A stretch of DNA of 64,000 nt, taken from the NCBI GenBank assembly GCA_029844215.1, contig CM056723.1:10066980-10130979 (forward strand), in the 5' to 3' direction. A program made the position numbers and the translations under genes. Source of the stretch: Przewalskia tangutica (taxonomy: Eukaryota > Streptophyta > Magnoliopsida > Solanales > Solanaceae). A model generated the notes under the pieces. That model had not been told where the DNA came from, did not search any database, and worked only from the letters and a program-made list of their open reading frames with translations. Below are positions 46,795-59,146 of the stretch, in pieces (positions within the stretch are counted from its first letter, which is position 1; each line of letters starts with the position of its first letter).

Positions 46795-47053
46795 CAGAGG
46801 ACATTGCCAAGAACATCACCTTTGGATTTCCAAGATGGCAGTCACCAATATGGGATACCTTGACTGAGTCTCCTGTTGGCAAATGCACTCTTCCTGTATT
46901 CTCTGACAAATATGTATTACGCAAACAACTCTTGTTACCAACCATGTGATTAGTGGCTCCTGAATCCACAATCCATTTCATTTGTGTCTCAGTATCAGAA
47001 GAGTTCATACCTGCCATATTTGCTATTCCCATCCTTCCTTTTTTCTCATCCAA
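46795..47053 (-). pseudogene. Copia-1 aspartic protease
   Basis: The active-site motif is WIVDSGATNHM, followed by a LPTGDSVKVSHIGD flap-type segment. The frame reads directly into the nested LTR after about 85 residues, so the polyprotein is cut here. Confidence 0.85.
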
Positions 47054-48257
47054 AGAACTTGAAGTTTTGATGTTGATCGGTGTCGCTTACGTGTGAGCAG
47101 ATTGAGACTCGGTCAGAACCATAACTCTGCTGCTGAGGCCTTTGCTGATTGTATAATGACTGAGTCTCCTGGTTATGTCCATAATTCTGATAAAAGTTCC
47201 TCTGCTGACAGTATGCTAGTTCATTTTCCTTACCAGCAACATCAGAATACATTTCAGACCCTGCCACATTGTATGCCTTCTTAGTCTTGTTTTTAAAATT
47301 CTCAAGATAACCAATTAACCTATAACAATCATCTTGCACATGCCCAGTTTTGTGATAGTAATCACACTTCATCAATTTGTTGCAATCTTGTCTGAAGTGT
47401 CCCTTTCCATGGCAATAATCACAATACGCATTAGGGTTGTATGGTTTTCTCTGCTTTGCAACTCCACCAGTGCCTCCATTTCCACATCTTCCTGTCTCAT
47501 TTTTGGATGTAAACATTACGGATGAGTCAATTGTCTCCTGTATCATTCGACTATTTCCCGCAACTATCCTTTGACTTTCCTCTTGATTCACCATAGCATA
47601 TACCTGATTTAGATTAGGTATCTTCTGCATTAGTAAAATCTGACTTCTCGCTTGGTTGTATCCTTCATTCAGCCCCATTAGAAACTGCAGCACTCTCTGA
47701 TAGTGTAGATGGCTACTGAACTCCTTAGATTTGGGACAGCAATCTGGGGGTGGCATAATCGAATCATACTCGTCCCACAGATCCTTAAGCTTGGTGTAAT
47801 ACATGGATACTGGCATGGTTCCTTGCCTTAGTGTAAAAATCTCCTTGTGAAGCTGAAAAGCCCTTGCACTATTTACTTTATCAAACCTGTCCTTCAGTTC
47901 TTCCCATATAGTATAGGATTCCGAATTAAACAGCATCCCACTGAACAAACTTTTGTTCACATTTCCCATCAGCCATGAAACAACGATGGCATTACACCTA
48001 TCCCACAGCCTTGCCATATCACCATGAAACATCTCCCTTCTTATCGTTCCATCGACGAAACCTAGCTTGTTCTTTCCTAACAATGCTAGTTTCATTGCCC
48101 TACTCCATATCGTGTAGTTGTCCATTCCGTTCAATGTAACCCCTACCGATAATGACCCTGGCGCATCAGACGGAAACAGATACAACGGATGGTTATGGTC
48201 CACATTCGTCGTCATTGTTGTAGCTTCACTTGACAACTCCTCACCAGTGTTCTCCAT
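47046..48257 (-). CDS. Copia-1 gag polyprotein
   Basis: 403 residues are open. The N-terminus matches the Copia-like gag start (HPLYLFPSDAPG, NYTIWSRAMKLALLGKNKL), followed by the UBN2-type region (WEELKDRFDKVNSARAFQLHKEI) and two zinc-knuckle-like motifs, CDYCHGKGHFRQDC and a second with Tyr replacing Cys (CDYYHKTGHVQDDC). It overlaps the protease frame by 8 bp with a frame change. It packages element RNA in virus-like particles; here it is the only intact element gene. Confidence 0.85.
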   Translation of the reverse strand: MENTGEELSSEATTMTTNVDHNHPLYLFPSDAPGSLSVGVTLNGMDNYTIWSRAMKLALLGKNKLGFVDGTIRREMFHGDMARLWDRCNAIVVSWLMGNVNKSLFSGMLFNSESYTIWEELKDRFDKVNSARAFQLHKEIFTLRQGTMPVSMYYTKLKDLWDEYDSIMPPPDCCPKSKEFSSHLHYQRVLQFLMGLNEGYNQARSQILLMQKIPNLNQVYAMVNQEESQRIVAGNSRMIQETIDSSVMFTSKNETGRCGNGGTGGVAKQRKPYNPNAYCDYCHGKGHFRQDCNKLMKCDYYHKTGHVQDDCYRLIGYLENFKNKTKKAYNVAGSEMYSDVAGKENELAYCQQRNFYQNYGHNQETQSLYNQQRPQQQSYGSDRVSICSHVSDTDQHQNFKFFG

Positions 48258-48525
48258 TGTTTACTTCAATGCAATTATTGATTTCCCTTGCGAAACTACA
48301 GATCCATGTTTAATTCGATCAAATCATTTACTGATTTTCACCGACCTTAGATATTCTTTACTCGACACTCAGATCCTCGAATATCCTTCTGCATGTGTCA
48401 AATATCCCCTTTCATCGATCAATTTTAATTTTTCCTCACTCGATTTGCAGATGCTTTGAATTTCCTGTTGCATGCGTTGGAAATCCCCTCAATCTGCCTC
48501 ATCGATCCACGAGGCTCTGATACCA

Positions 48526-48917
48526 TGTTAAATTACTGAGTACATTCAGTAATTTATCACATTACACAGCTATGTTCCAATCAGTGCAGCGGCGATATGT
48601 TTCACTATGTGGAAATAACAATGGACTCTAACGATCACCACGGAATGATGGATAAAGAAGACGTAAGTGAAGAACTGGCAGTGTTGCAGTTCGAAGGAGC
48701 AACAATGGCGGTGAAAAGAAGGAGAAGAAGACGGTTGAGGAGAGAGAAGAGAAAGGGGGAAGAAGAAGAATTTTTATTAAAATGTCAATCAATTAGAATT
48801 GTATCGGTTACATCAATATATCAGAGGGCACATTCTATGTGTATGTGAAATGACTAAAATATCCCAGTCTCAAATATCCCCCAATGTAATGTATACAAAA
48901 TATCTCATACGTGTATT
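48526..48917 (-). repeat. Copia-1 5' LTR
   Basis: Copy of 39691-40082. The adjacent GGCTCTGATACCA (48513-48525) is the complement of the tRNA-Met primer-binding site, which fixes the LTR inner boundary and the element's minus orientation. Confidence 0.9.
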
Positions 48918-51900
48918 CTAGATATTTTCTAATTTGCATTAGTATTTTCTACACTAGTTTTTACATAAATCATAATATCTATTTAATCACGACTATTTTA
49001 GCTAAATTGTTTTTTGACTAGGAATTAATATTTTTTAAAAGGTGTGAAAATAGTTAAGTAAACACTCTTTTTTATTCGGATGATAAATCAAATAGTCAAG
49101 ATTATTAAATGTGATTTATAAACAAAATTAATGCAATTATAAATTAGATTTTACAAATGTGATTTACAATTGAATTTCATAGCGAATAGGTAGGTTTCAC
49201 GAATGTAACTTATAAGCTAGGTTTATAAATGCAATTTTTATTATATGACACAAAGGCTTTATAAGTTCGGTTTAACAAATGATTTATAATTTGTTTTCAT
49301 AACACTATTAATTTGTTTGATAAGTATTTAAAAAGTTAATAATGTGTTTTTTTTTAAAGAAGTTAATTTAAATACTGAAGATATTTTATCAAGCTTGTAA
49401 AATAATATACTTTTGAATAATAGCGAGATATATAATATTTCTATACTACTCAACTAGCACCTTTTATGACGTGTCTATTTTTTGGACGGGAAACTGGGAC
49501 GTTAGGTGACAGTAATAATAGTAAGTTCTGGAAGAAGGGGTGATGGATCACGGAATTTCAATAATGGGTGGAGAAAAATGTAGGGGGTCCGGACCGTGCG
49601 TTGGAGGGCCGTTAGGTGCTCCACGAATGCGAAGTTGAAAAACAAGGTCTGCTCCTTCATTTGTGTGTCCATCCAACTAGGTGTCAGGCCAAGATACCAA
49701 AATATGGGCAATTTTCACACCTGTCACTTTTTTCTCAACCCATTCCTTTGTTTGAGGCCAACCAAAACTAATAAATACTCCATCCGTTTTATAATACGTA
49801 ATTATTTTACTTTGTACAATTTTTAAAAAAAATACTTATTTAAAAAAAATTAGAAGTATTTGTTAAATATACATATAATATATACGATATTGTATGTGTA
49901 TTGAAGGATTCGGTCTAGCCCATAATTGTCAGCCCATCTCGGATTCTTTTGGACTGCACGTCCCCAATGGATTGCACGGTTGGGGTCCACAATTATGTAT
50001 AATTATGTAATGTAATATTGTAGTATAATTAGTCGTGTACTATTACCATAATTGTATAGTTAATCTTCAAATATAATATGATTTTTTAAATAGAAAAATA
50101 TTTTTTCTATATGTAAATGAGAATAATTAAGAGATTATTTCTTTCATTATTTTTACTAATTTATTCATAATTAATTTTTACCACTTTCTAAATTAATATT
50201 GGATATTAATATGTGATTATTAACGAGGAGGGTATCATTTAAACCTCAAGTGAAACACTTAATAAAACATTAGACTTCATAATTAAATGCCTAGAAAAAA
50301 TGTAGTTAATAAATATTAATTATTTAAATAAGGATAATTTTAGAAGAATTTGTCCAAAATATTTTTGAAATTCTAAACAATTACTTATTTTAGAAAAAAT
50401 TAATGGCGTAAACAACCAATTATTGTGGAACTGATGAAGTATGTTATTTCAAATGACGTACTTAAGTTTTGAGGATTGATCTATTCAGAGCCGTTTTTGG
50501 ACACTTGCGAATATGGTGTGCTACCGCATAGGGAGCCCCGAAAAATGAAAAGAATTAGAGTTTTTTTCATTTTTTATTAAGTAGTATTAGCCAAAATTTA
50601 CTGTAAATATCCATATTCGCAAGTTTTAGCACAATTAAAGACTCACTTTTACGAATTAGAACATGCCCCAAAATGTTTAAGACGATCCTGAATCTATTCC
50701 TTCAACATTGATATTGATAAAAGGAGAAAATATTTTAAGTTCATAAAATACGTATGGTTTTTTGTCCAATATAAAGGAGTGATGAATCGATCGGATTGAA
50801 TTTGAAGGGGTTAAAACAATTATTCGCTTATCTCTCGAAATTAAGCCTTTTTTAAAAAAAAAATTACCATTACCATAACATTGATTCTTTATGATCACTT
50901 GGAGATTTTACTCCATTATCATTTCACTCTCACAATTAATTTTCACATAAAAATCACCTTATTCATACGATCTCCTCACACCTTCACTTTCACCATTTTT
51001 CTTAGTCGTTATTTTACCTCCGCCAGAAGATCATTAACCCTTAAAGACTATAATCCCACCTTAACTATTACAAATTACTTAGGAGTTCAGTTTTGTTAAA
51101 TGAAAAAGAGAGGGGCCCTTAGGACTTTACTTTGTTTTAGCATTAGAAGATCGATGTGGAACTTGTTCATTGCTATTGGACCATTGGTGATCTAAAAAGG
51201 ATTAAGATGAAGTGTGAAGGAGTTTCAATAGATGTGTGAATTCACATTAGTGGTACAATTAATCACTGTTTGAGTCACGTTAGAGCTTATTTGATGATTG
51301 AGTGCCCGTTTGGTTCACAAGTGAAATAAAAAAATTTAGATGTGTTTGGTTGAAAAAGTAGTAGAGCTTATAGATATAATAAATATTTAGAGCCTATTTG
51401 ATACAGTTTATTAAAAAGATCTTTTAGAAGTAAAATTTCTTTTGGCCTAACAATTTTTTTGTCGTTTTAAAAAAAATCAAAACAAATTTAGATCATATTT
51501 CATAGTTCAAACTTCAAAGAGCAATTCTGATCAATGTCCCTTGTAATATGGTTCACATGTCGGAAAACTTAATTATATCAACTAATAAAGGCATTTTAGC
51601 CCATTTTTACTAACAATAAGGATATATCTAACGCTAACTATGTTAGAAAGTTAATTTGAATAATTTGTAAAGAGTAAATTTTGACATTTTCCATTTTATA
51701 GCCATCCAGATTTAAACCAGAAATGCGCAAAGTACATGGGCTAGTCATAGGTCCTAAAGCAGCTTCTTATTTGGGTAAGAAAAAATCAGAGAATTATTGG
51801 GCTTTATCGGGCCTAAAGGTTTTCAAAATTTGATTGATAAGGCCTGGATGCAACATAGCCCATAAAGAGCAATTGGTAAAAGAGAAGGGCTTTTCATCCA

Positions 51901-51982
51901 ACACCATTGAATCACAGGCCCCAAACTCTTGGTTGGTTTAATTGAATCATCAGGTTCCAACACAAAATGTAAATTTAAATAA
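48918..51982. other. Intergenic, no gene seen
   Basis: AT-rich sequence with scattered fragments of miniature elements (an ACTCCATCCGTTTTATAATACG Stowaway-like end near 49777, a GTGCCCGTTTGGTTCAC end near 51302). No coding exon or RNA gene was recognised. Confidence 0.5.
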
Positions 51983-52208
51983 TTTAACTACTCAGAGCGG
52001 GACTGAATTTTGGCGGATTAAAATAGATTGAGTTAATTGGGTTGAAAAGAGCTGGACTAAAAAACGGTCATAACTAACCCGCTCAACACTTACTAAATTT
52101 TAATATTTTTATTTATAATGTTTTTAATACATAATAAAACTATTTCTATCTTTATTACGGCATATATGTCCTTCCGAATATTTAGACAAGATTACTCATG
52201 GATCAATT
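51983..52208. mobile_element. Left part of an hAT-like element at the array edge
   Basis: GAGCGGGACTGAATTTTGGCGG, GGTTGAAAAGAGCTGG, AACCCGCTCAACACTTACTAAATTTTAAT and CATGGATCAATT follow the order of the element at 2693-3110. The element continues into the first array unit, so the tandem array appears to start inside it. Confidence 0.5.
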
Positions 52209-52404
52209 AGGGCTACATATCAATCCTATTTTTTTTATAGCATGAGCTAGTAAATGAACGGGTCAATGACCAACCCAAATTTGAACGAATTGAGCGGATC
52301 ATGTTTTCATAATCACTCCTAACTGGGAGAATGTGACAAAACCCCGTATGCATAACATGACAAAATCCTTTCCAACCTCCCGTATCCATTTGTAATTGAC
52401 AAAA

Positions 52405-52453
<49 letters not shown>

Positions 52454-53021
52454 GAGCAAAACTTATTAGGAGGTTCACTTGAATCCAGAAGTTACCAGTT
52501 AGATCTGCCTCTACACATAAGTCCTACTATTAATTTAATTATGTGTTACTACCTCATTTCTAAATATTAAATTTTATGGAAAACAATTGAATGCTAATTT
52601 GGATTGACTTCTGCGTACCCACTTTTGTAAAAATGGTAAAATTGACATGTTTGATTTGGCTTTTCAGAAGTGTTTCTGGTCTCCAGAATCACTTCTGGCA
52701 GAAGCTAAAATTTGTAGCTTATGCCAGAAGTGCTTCTACCATTTATTTCAATTTGAATTTTACCATTTTCTTTATTACCCTTTTTAATTTTCATCAACAA
52801 CTCTATTCACATTTATTACCCTATTTAGGGCTACATATCAACCCTATTTTTTTTATAGCATGAGCTAGTAAATGAACGGGTCAATGACCAACCCAAATTT
52901 GAACGAATTGAGCGGATCATGTTTTCATAATCACTCCTAACTGGGAGAATGTGACAAAACCCCGTATGCATAACATGACAAAATCCTTTCCAACCTCCCG
53001 TATCCATTTGTAATTGACAAA

Positions 53022-53064
<43 letters not shown>

Positions 53065-53625
53065 GAGCAAAACTTATTAGGATGTTCACTTGAATCCAGA
53101 AGTTACCAGTTAGATCTGCCTCTACACATAAGTCCTACTATTAATTTAATTATGTGTTACTACCTCATTTCTAAATATTAAATTTTATGGAAAACAATTG
53201 AATGCTAATTTGGATTGACTTCTGGGTACCCACTTTTGTAAAAATGGTAAAATTGACATGTTTGATTTGGCTTTTCGTAGTGTTTCGTCTTCAGAATCAT
53301 CGCGTGGTTAAAATTTGTAGCTTCTGCCAGAAGTGCTTATACCATTTATTTCAATTTGAATTTTACCATTTTCTTTATTACCTTTTTTAATTTTCATCAA
53401 CAACTCTATTCACATTTATTACCCTATTTAGGGCTACATATCAACCCTATTTTTTTTTTATAGCATGAGCTAGTAAATGAACGGGTCAATGACCAACCCA
53501 AATTTGAACGAATTGAGCGGATCATGTTTTCATAATCACTCCTAACTGAGAGAATGTGACAAAACCCCGTATGCATACCATGACAAAATCCTTTCCAACC
53601 TCCCGTATCCATTTTTAATTGACAA

Positions 53626-53673
<48 letters not shown>

Positions 53674-55416
53674 GAGCAAAACTTATTAGGAGGTTCACTT
53701 GAATCCAGAAGTTACCAGTTAGATCTGCCTCTACACATAAGTCCTACTATTAATTTAATTATGTGTTACTACCTCATTTCTAAATATTAAATTTTATGGA
53801 AAACAATTGAATGCTAATTTGGATTGACTTCTGGGTACCCACTTTTGTAAAAATGGTAAAATTGACATGTTTGATTTGGCTTTTCAGAAGTGTTTCTGGT
53901 CTCCAGAATCACTTCTGGCAGAAGCTAAAATTTGTAGCTTCTGCCAGAAGTGCTTCTACCATTTATTTCAATTTGAATTTTACCATTTTCTTTATTACCC
54001 TTTTTAATTTTCATCAACAACTCTATTCACATTTATTACCCTATTTAGGGCTACATATCAACCCTATTTTTTTTTATAGCATGAGCTAGTAAATGAACGG
54101 GTCAATGACCAACCCAAATTTGAACGAATTGAGCGGATCATGTTTTCATAATCACTCCTAACTGGGAGAATGTGACAAAACCCCGTATGCATAACATGAC
54201 AAAATCCTTTCCAACCTCCCGTATCCATTTGTAATTGACAAAATAAATATATATATATAATTTGAGCAAAACTTATTAGGAGGTTCACTTGAATCCAGAA
54301 GTTACCAGTTAGATCTGCCTCTACACATAAGTCCTACTATTAATTTAATTATGTGTTACTACCTCATTTCTAAATATTAAATTTTATGGAAAACAATTGA
54401 ATGCTAATTTGGATTGACTTCTGGGTACCCACTTTTGTAAAAATGGTAAAATTGACATGTTTGATTTGGCTTTTCAGAAGTGTTTCTGGTCTCCAGAATC
54501 ACTTACGCAAGCTAAAATTGTAGCTTACGCTGTAAGTGTCTACCATTTATTTCAATTTGAATTTTACCATTTTCTTTATTACCCTTTTTAATTTTCATCA
54601 ACAACTCTATTCACATTTATTACCCTATTTAGGGCTACATATCAACCCTATTTTTTTTTATAGCATGAGCTAGTAAATGAACGGGTCAATGACCAACCCA
54701 AATTTGAACGAATTGAGCGGATCATGTTTTCATAATCACTCCTAACTGGGAGAATGTGACAAAACCCCGTATGCATAACATGACAAAATCCTTTCCAACC
54801 TCCCGTATCCATTTTTAATTGACAAAACAAATATATATATATATATATATATAATTTGAGCAAAACTTATTAGGAGGTTCACTTGAATCCAGAAGTTACC
54901 AGTTAGATCTGCCTCTACACATAAGTCCTACTATTAATTTAATTATGTGTTACTACCTCATTTCTAAATATTAAATTTTATGGAAAACAATTGAATGCTA
55001 ATTTGGATTGACTTCTGGGTACCCACTTTTGTAAAAATGGTAAAATTGACATGTTTGGTTTGGCTTTTCAGAAGTGTTTCTGGTCTCCAGAATCACTTAC
55101 AGCGTAAAATTTGTAACCACGCGGAAGTCTTCTACCATTTATTTCAATTTGAATTTTACCATTTTCTTTATTACCCTTTTTAATTTTCATCAACAACTCT
55201 ATTCACATTTATTACCCTATTTAGGGCTACATATCAACCCTATTTTTTTTATAGCATGAGCTAGTAAATGAACGGGTCAATGACCAACCCAAATTTGAAC
55301 AAATTGAACGGATCATGTTTTCATAATCACTCCTAACTGGGAGAATGTGACAAAACCCCGTATGCATAACATGACAAAATCCTTTCCAACCTCCCGTATT
55401 CATTTGTAATTGACAA

Positions 55417-55456
<40 letters not shown>

Positions 55457-55830
55457 GAGCAAAACTTATTAGGAGGTTCACTTGAATCCAGAAGTTACCA
55501 GTTAGATCTGCCTCTACACATAAGTCCTACTATTAATTTAATTATGTGTTACTACCTCATTTCTAAATATTAAATTTTATGGAAAACAATTGAATGCTAA
55601 TTTGGATTGACTTCTGGGTACCCACTTTTGTAAAAATGGTAAAATTGACATGTTTGGTTTGGCTTTTCAGAAGTGTTTCTGGTCTCCAGAATCACTTCTG
55701 GCAGAAGCTAAAATTTGTAGCTTCTGCAAGAAGTGCTTCTACCATTTATTTCAATTTGAATTTTACCATTTCTTTTATTACCCTTTTTAATTTTCATCAA
55801 CAACTCTATTCACATTTATTACCCTATTTA
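52209..55830. repeat. Six-unit tandem array, unit about 600 bp
   Basis: Units start at AGGGCTACATATCAA: 52209-52826, 52827-53429, 53430-54046, 54047-54630, 54631-55222 and 55223-55830 (lengths 618, 603, 617, 584, 592, 608). Each holds, in order, half of an hAT-like element (ATGAACGGGTCAATGACC), a variable (AT)n tract, a unique flank and a hairpin around CACTTCTGGCAGAAGC/GCTTCTGCCAGAAGTG. Outside the AT tract and the hairpin the units are almost identical, so amplification is recent. Open frames inside are by-products of the repeat. Confidence 0.93.
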
Positions 55831-56961
55831 AATATCTAAAAATAATTACTAAAAAAGTTAAAATATACAACTTTCATTATCCTCTTTAAATATTTAGAAA
55901 TAATTACTAAAAAAATCCAAATATACAACTTTCATTACCCTCTTTAAATATCTAAAAATAATTACTAAAAAAAATCAAATATACTACTCATGTTCTGTTT
56001 TAATTAAAAAAATCAAATATACTACTAAAGTTGACATTTGTTCATGTGTAATTGCAGATTGGAACTTTAAACTCCTCAAACATCCTAACGTTGTCTAATT
56101 ATACGAGAATTATCCTTCTCCTTTTTTTATTGTCTTCTTTCAAATACTCCAAATATTACTACTATATATAATATATTATTTTTTGAACAAACAAGAAATA
56201 AATATACCCAAGTTGAAGTATCAATTTTTTTTTTATTATAGAGTACATGCAAAATTAGTATTGTAATAATATTTAAATACTCTTTGCACTTTAAATTAAT
56301 ATTGTAATAATATTCTACTAATATTTAAGTATTATATTGCACTTTAAATTCTATTATCTATTTGTAATTTTTATTTACATACTTTCATTTATTAGTAATT
56401 TTTATTTATATGTACTGACTAAATGTCTGTTTTGATAATTATACGTTCAAAATAATTTTGATCAAAACTATTCAAACAACATTTATTGATAACAATTACT
56501 TTTACATTATTGCATCCAAACATAAATCACCTGCGAAATTCTTACAAAATCACTTCACAAAATCACTGCCGTAAGACCCCACACATCATGTCAATTCAGC
56601 AGTACTGGTCCAAATTAAACTTTAGGAATACAAGTCTCCATCAAGATTTATAAGGGTTAGAGGAGAAAGTATAGTTGTTGAGAAAATAGCCAGCAACCCA
56701 TTTTCTTGAGCCACGGCCCCTTCATGTTAAGAATAATGGGCACATACACTCACACCGCATTCCCTGTCTATCTTTCACATGCAACAAAAAACATGTGCAC
56801 AAAATTTGGTCCTTAACGTTTCTTGCATTTATGACCAAGTTTGACGTGTAAATATACATAGAATCTGGTTATATTGTTACTACAACTTAAATACAATTTT
56901 GAACTTTGTTTATTTTGTTACGTGTATATATCATATGTATTTCATTTTCACAGAAGAAAAC
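55831..56961. other. Intergenic, with a short degenerate tandem
   Basis: Just after the array, TTTAAATATCTAAAAATAATTACTAAAAAA with AACTTTCATTA recurs about three times (55826-55985). The rest is AT-rich, without gene or RNA. Confidence 0.55.
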
Positions 56962-57193
56962 TGAAAGAATGTATTAATGAAAGACATATATATATAAGTT
57001 ACAAGGAAGATAATTTTTCTATTCTACCTAGGAATTCCTATTCTATAAGAATACTAACTTTACAATTATGATAATATTACACTACTAATTAAGGTACAAA
57101 CCTAAGTCTAATATTTACCAAATATACAAAGGAAAGGGACCCACTCGGATGAGCCATTCTCAGCTGGGCCAATATGGCCGATATACTTTAACA
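56962..57193 (-). repeat. Copia-2 3' LTR
   Basis: Starts TGAAAGAATG and ends ATATACTTTAACA. It shares with the 5' LTR the words CCTAGGAATTCC, TTAATTAAGGTAC, AAGGGACCCACTC and GGCCAATATGGCCGATATAC. It lacks about 46 bp present in the other copy. Confidence 0.88.
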
Positions 57194-57319
57194 CACCCAT
57201 GATCATGTGAGGCGGTCTTCGTCTGTAAGATCGCTCTAAAATCTTCAAAAGGTGAGGAAGACCGCTGTAAAGATGTCTGCAATTTGATATCTCGAAGGAA
57301 CATGACAAACGCGTACTTG

Positions 57320-58600
57320 TCATTTTGCTACCTTTACTCGAACGAAGTGAATATCCATCTCTATGTGTTTAGTACGGTCTTTGAATCGATTACCAGAAAG
57401 GTAGATGACACTTATATTATCACAATACACCAAGGTAGATTTCTCAATGGGACAATGGAGCTCTAAAAGAAGATTTCGTAACCAACATGATTCGGAGACC
57501 ACATTAGCTACCCCTCGATACTCGGCCTCAGCACTTGAACGTGAAAGCGTAGATTGACGTTTGACAGACAATGAGACCAAGTTGTTACCCAAAAACATAA
57601 AATATCCAGACGTAGACCGTCTGGTGTCAAAACAACCACCCCAATCAACATCTGTATATGAGACCAATGTAGTCGTCGACGAAGGATACAAATGCAAATC
57701 ATACTCAAGTGTTCCCTGAATGTACCTAAGAATGCGTTTGAGTGTATTCATATGTTCAACTCTGGGATCATGCATAAACAAACACACCTGATGTACGGCA
57801 TATGTAATGTCTGGTCGCGTGAACGCCGATATCTGAAGGCGTCTGCAAGACTACGATACCGGCCGGATCCTCATACGGAGAGCGATTCGCGACTCCAACT
57901 TGGGTTTAGTATCAACTGGAGTAGAAGTGGACTTACAGGATGACATCCCAACCCTCTCAATGATATATGCTGCATACTTTCTCTGTGATAAGAACAGTCC
58001 ACCTGCATGATGAGTTACAACAATCCCCAAAAAGTAACTCAAATGGCCTAAGTCCTTCATGACAAACTCAGAACTGAGCATTGTCATAATAGATTTGCGC
58101 AAAGTATCAGAAGAGGCAGTCAAAATAATATCATCAACATATAACAAAATATAAGTCATGGAAGATCCTCGACGATATACGAATAATAAATTATCAAACC
58201 TGCTGTGTGAGAAAAACTCATAGTCGAAACAAAATCAGCAAACCTCTTATACCAAGCTCGTGGAGACTGCTTAAGCCCATACAAGGACTTCTTCAATAGA
58301 CAGACATGCTTAGGATATATAGTATCCCTAAATCCCAAAGGCTGATGCATATACACTGTCTCCTGAAGATCACCATGTAGGAAAGTATTCTTCATATCTA
58401 GCTGATGAATGGGCCATGATTTCGAAAAAGCCAAGCTGAGCACAGTACAAATGGTAGCCGGCTTGACCACTGGGCTAAATGTCTCACCACAATCCACACC
58501 AACCTGCTGAGTCTTACCATCACCTACAAGTCTAGCCTTATGTCTTGCAAATGAACCATCAGAATTTTCCTTATGAACAAAGACCACATAGACCGAATAA
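57320..58600 (-). pseudogene. Copia-2 reverse transcriptase/RNase H, broken
   Basis: Three overlapping frames carry HKARLVGDGKTQ, HQLDMKNTFLHGDL, LYGLKQSPRAWYKRF, the catalytic YVDD in ILLYVDDIILTA, YFLGI, and the RNase H words VSYTDVDWGGC, SRSSAEAEYRG and RTKHIEMDIHFV. Frame shifts occur near 58157 and between 57787 and 57851. The core residues are still readable. Confidence 0.88.
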
Positions 58601-59146
58601 TATTAAACACCAGATGGACGGGGTACCAACTCCCACGTCTTATTATCAATAAGAGCATTATATTCCTCGGCCATGACAATTTTCCAATTAGGGTCATTTA
58701 AAGCGCATACGTGATTACTGGTAAAGGGATTTAAGAACATTAGAATTCAAATTGAAATGTGTTTTTGGCTTAAAAATACCCGTTGACTACGAGTGACTGG
58801 ACCAAGACTCTAGGCTGGATTGAGTGAATTTTGGAAAGTTTGTGAAATGTTGGAAATTTCCTTCGACGGCGTCGCGACGCGGGGAACTGGCGCCGCGACG
58901 CCAGAACTACTACAGGGCTCTCTGGACATTTGGCGTCGTGACGCCTCTGTGTAGGGTCGCGGCGTTGCCTCATAGGAATTTTGGCGTCGTGGCACCTCAA
59001 TGCAGGGTCGCGGCGCTGAGGACGGGTTTAATGTATTTTTCTGACAAACCTGAAAAATGACGGAGAATATAGGGGGAGATAACATCATCCAAAAAATCAT
59101 AAGAAGTAGGTACGGGTTTTTCTACTTTAGAAAATGGAAATTGGGT

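Larger units (their letters stand above)
39691..48917 (-). mobile_element. Copia LTR retrotransposon (Copia-1), with nested insertion
   Basis: Two 392-bp LTRs (39691-40082 and 48526-48917), nearly identical, bound a minus-strand element with gene order gag, protease, integrase, reverse transcriptase, RNase H. The primer-binding site next to the 5' LTR (48513-48525, complement TGGTATCAGAGCC) matches initiator tRNA-Met. Flanks CTAAAT (39685-39690) and CTAGAT (48918-48923) are a near-match target duplication. The LTR inner end is TTTAACA, but the outer end lacks the usual TG. The 3' end of RNase H and the polypurine tract are missing. Point stops in RT and the 3.9-kb nested LTR make it non-autonomous. 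Confidence 0.9.

Noticed and set aside
52410..55451. A CRISPR-like array or satellite suggested by regular repeats.
   Set aside because: Units are about 600 bp without short repeat-spacer structure, and the setting is a plant genome. It is a plain tandem duplication of a transposon-derived unit.
52213..55839. Repeated short frames on both strands (about 60-90 codons) that look like a gene family.
   Set aside because: They recur only because the 600-bp unit recurs. They run through the (AT)n tract, show no domain, and arms of one frame are hairpin sequence.
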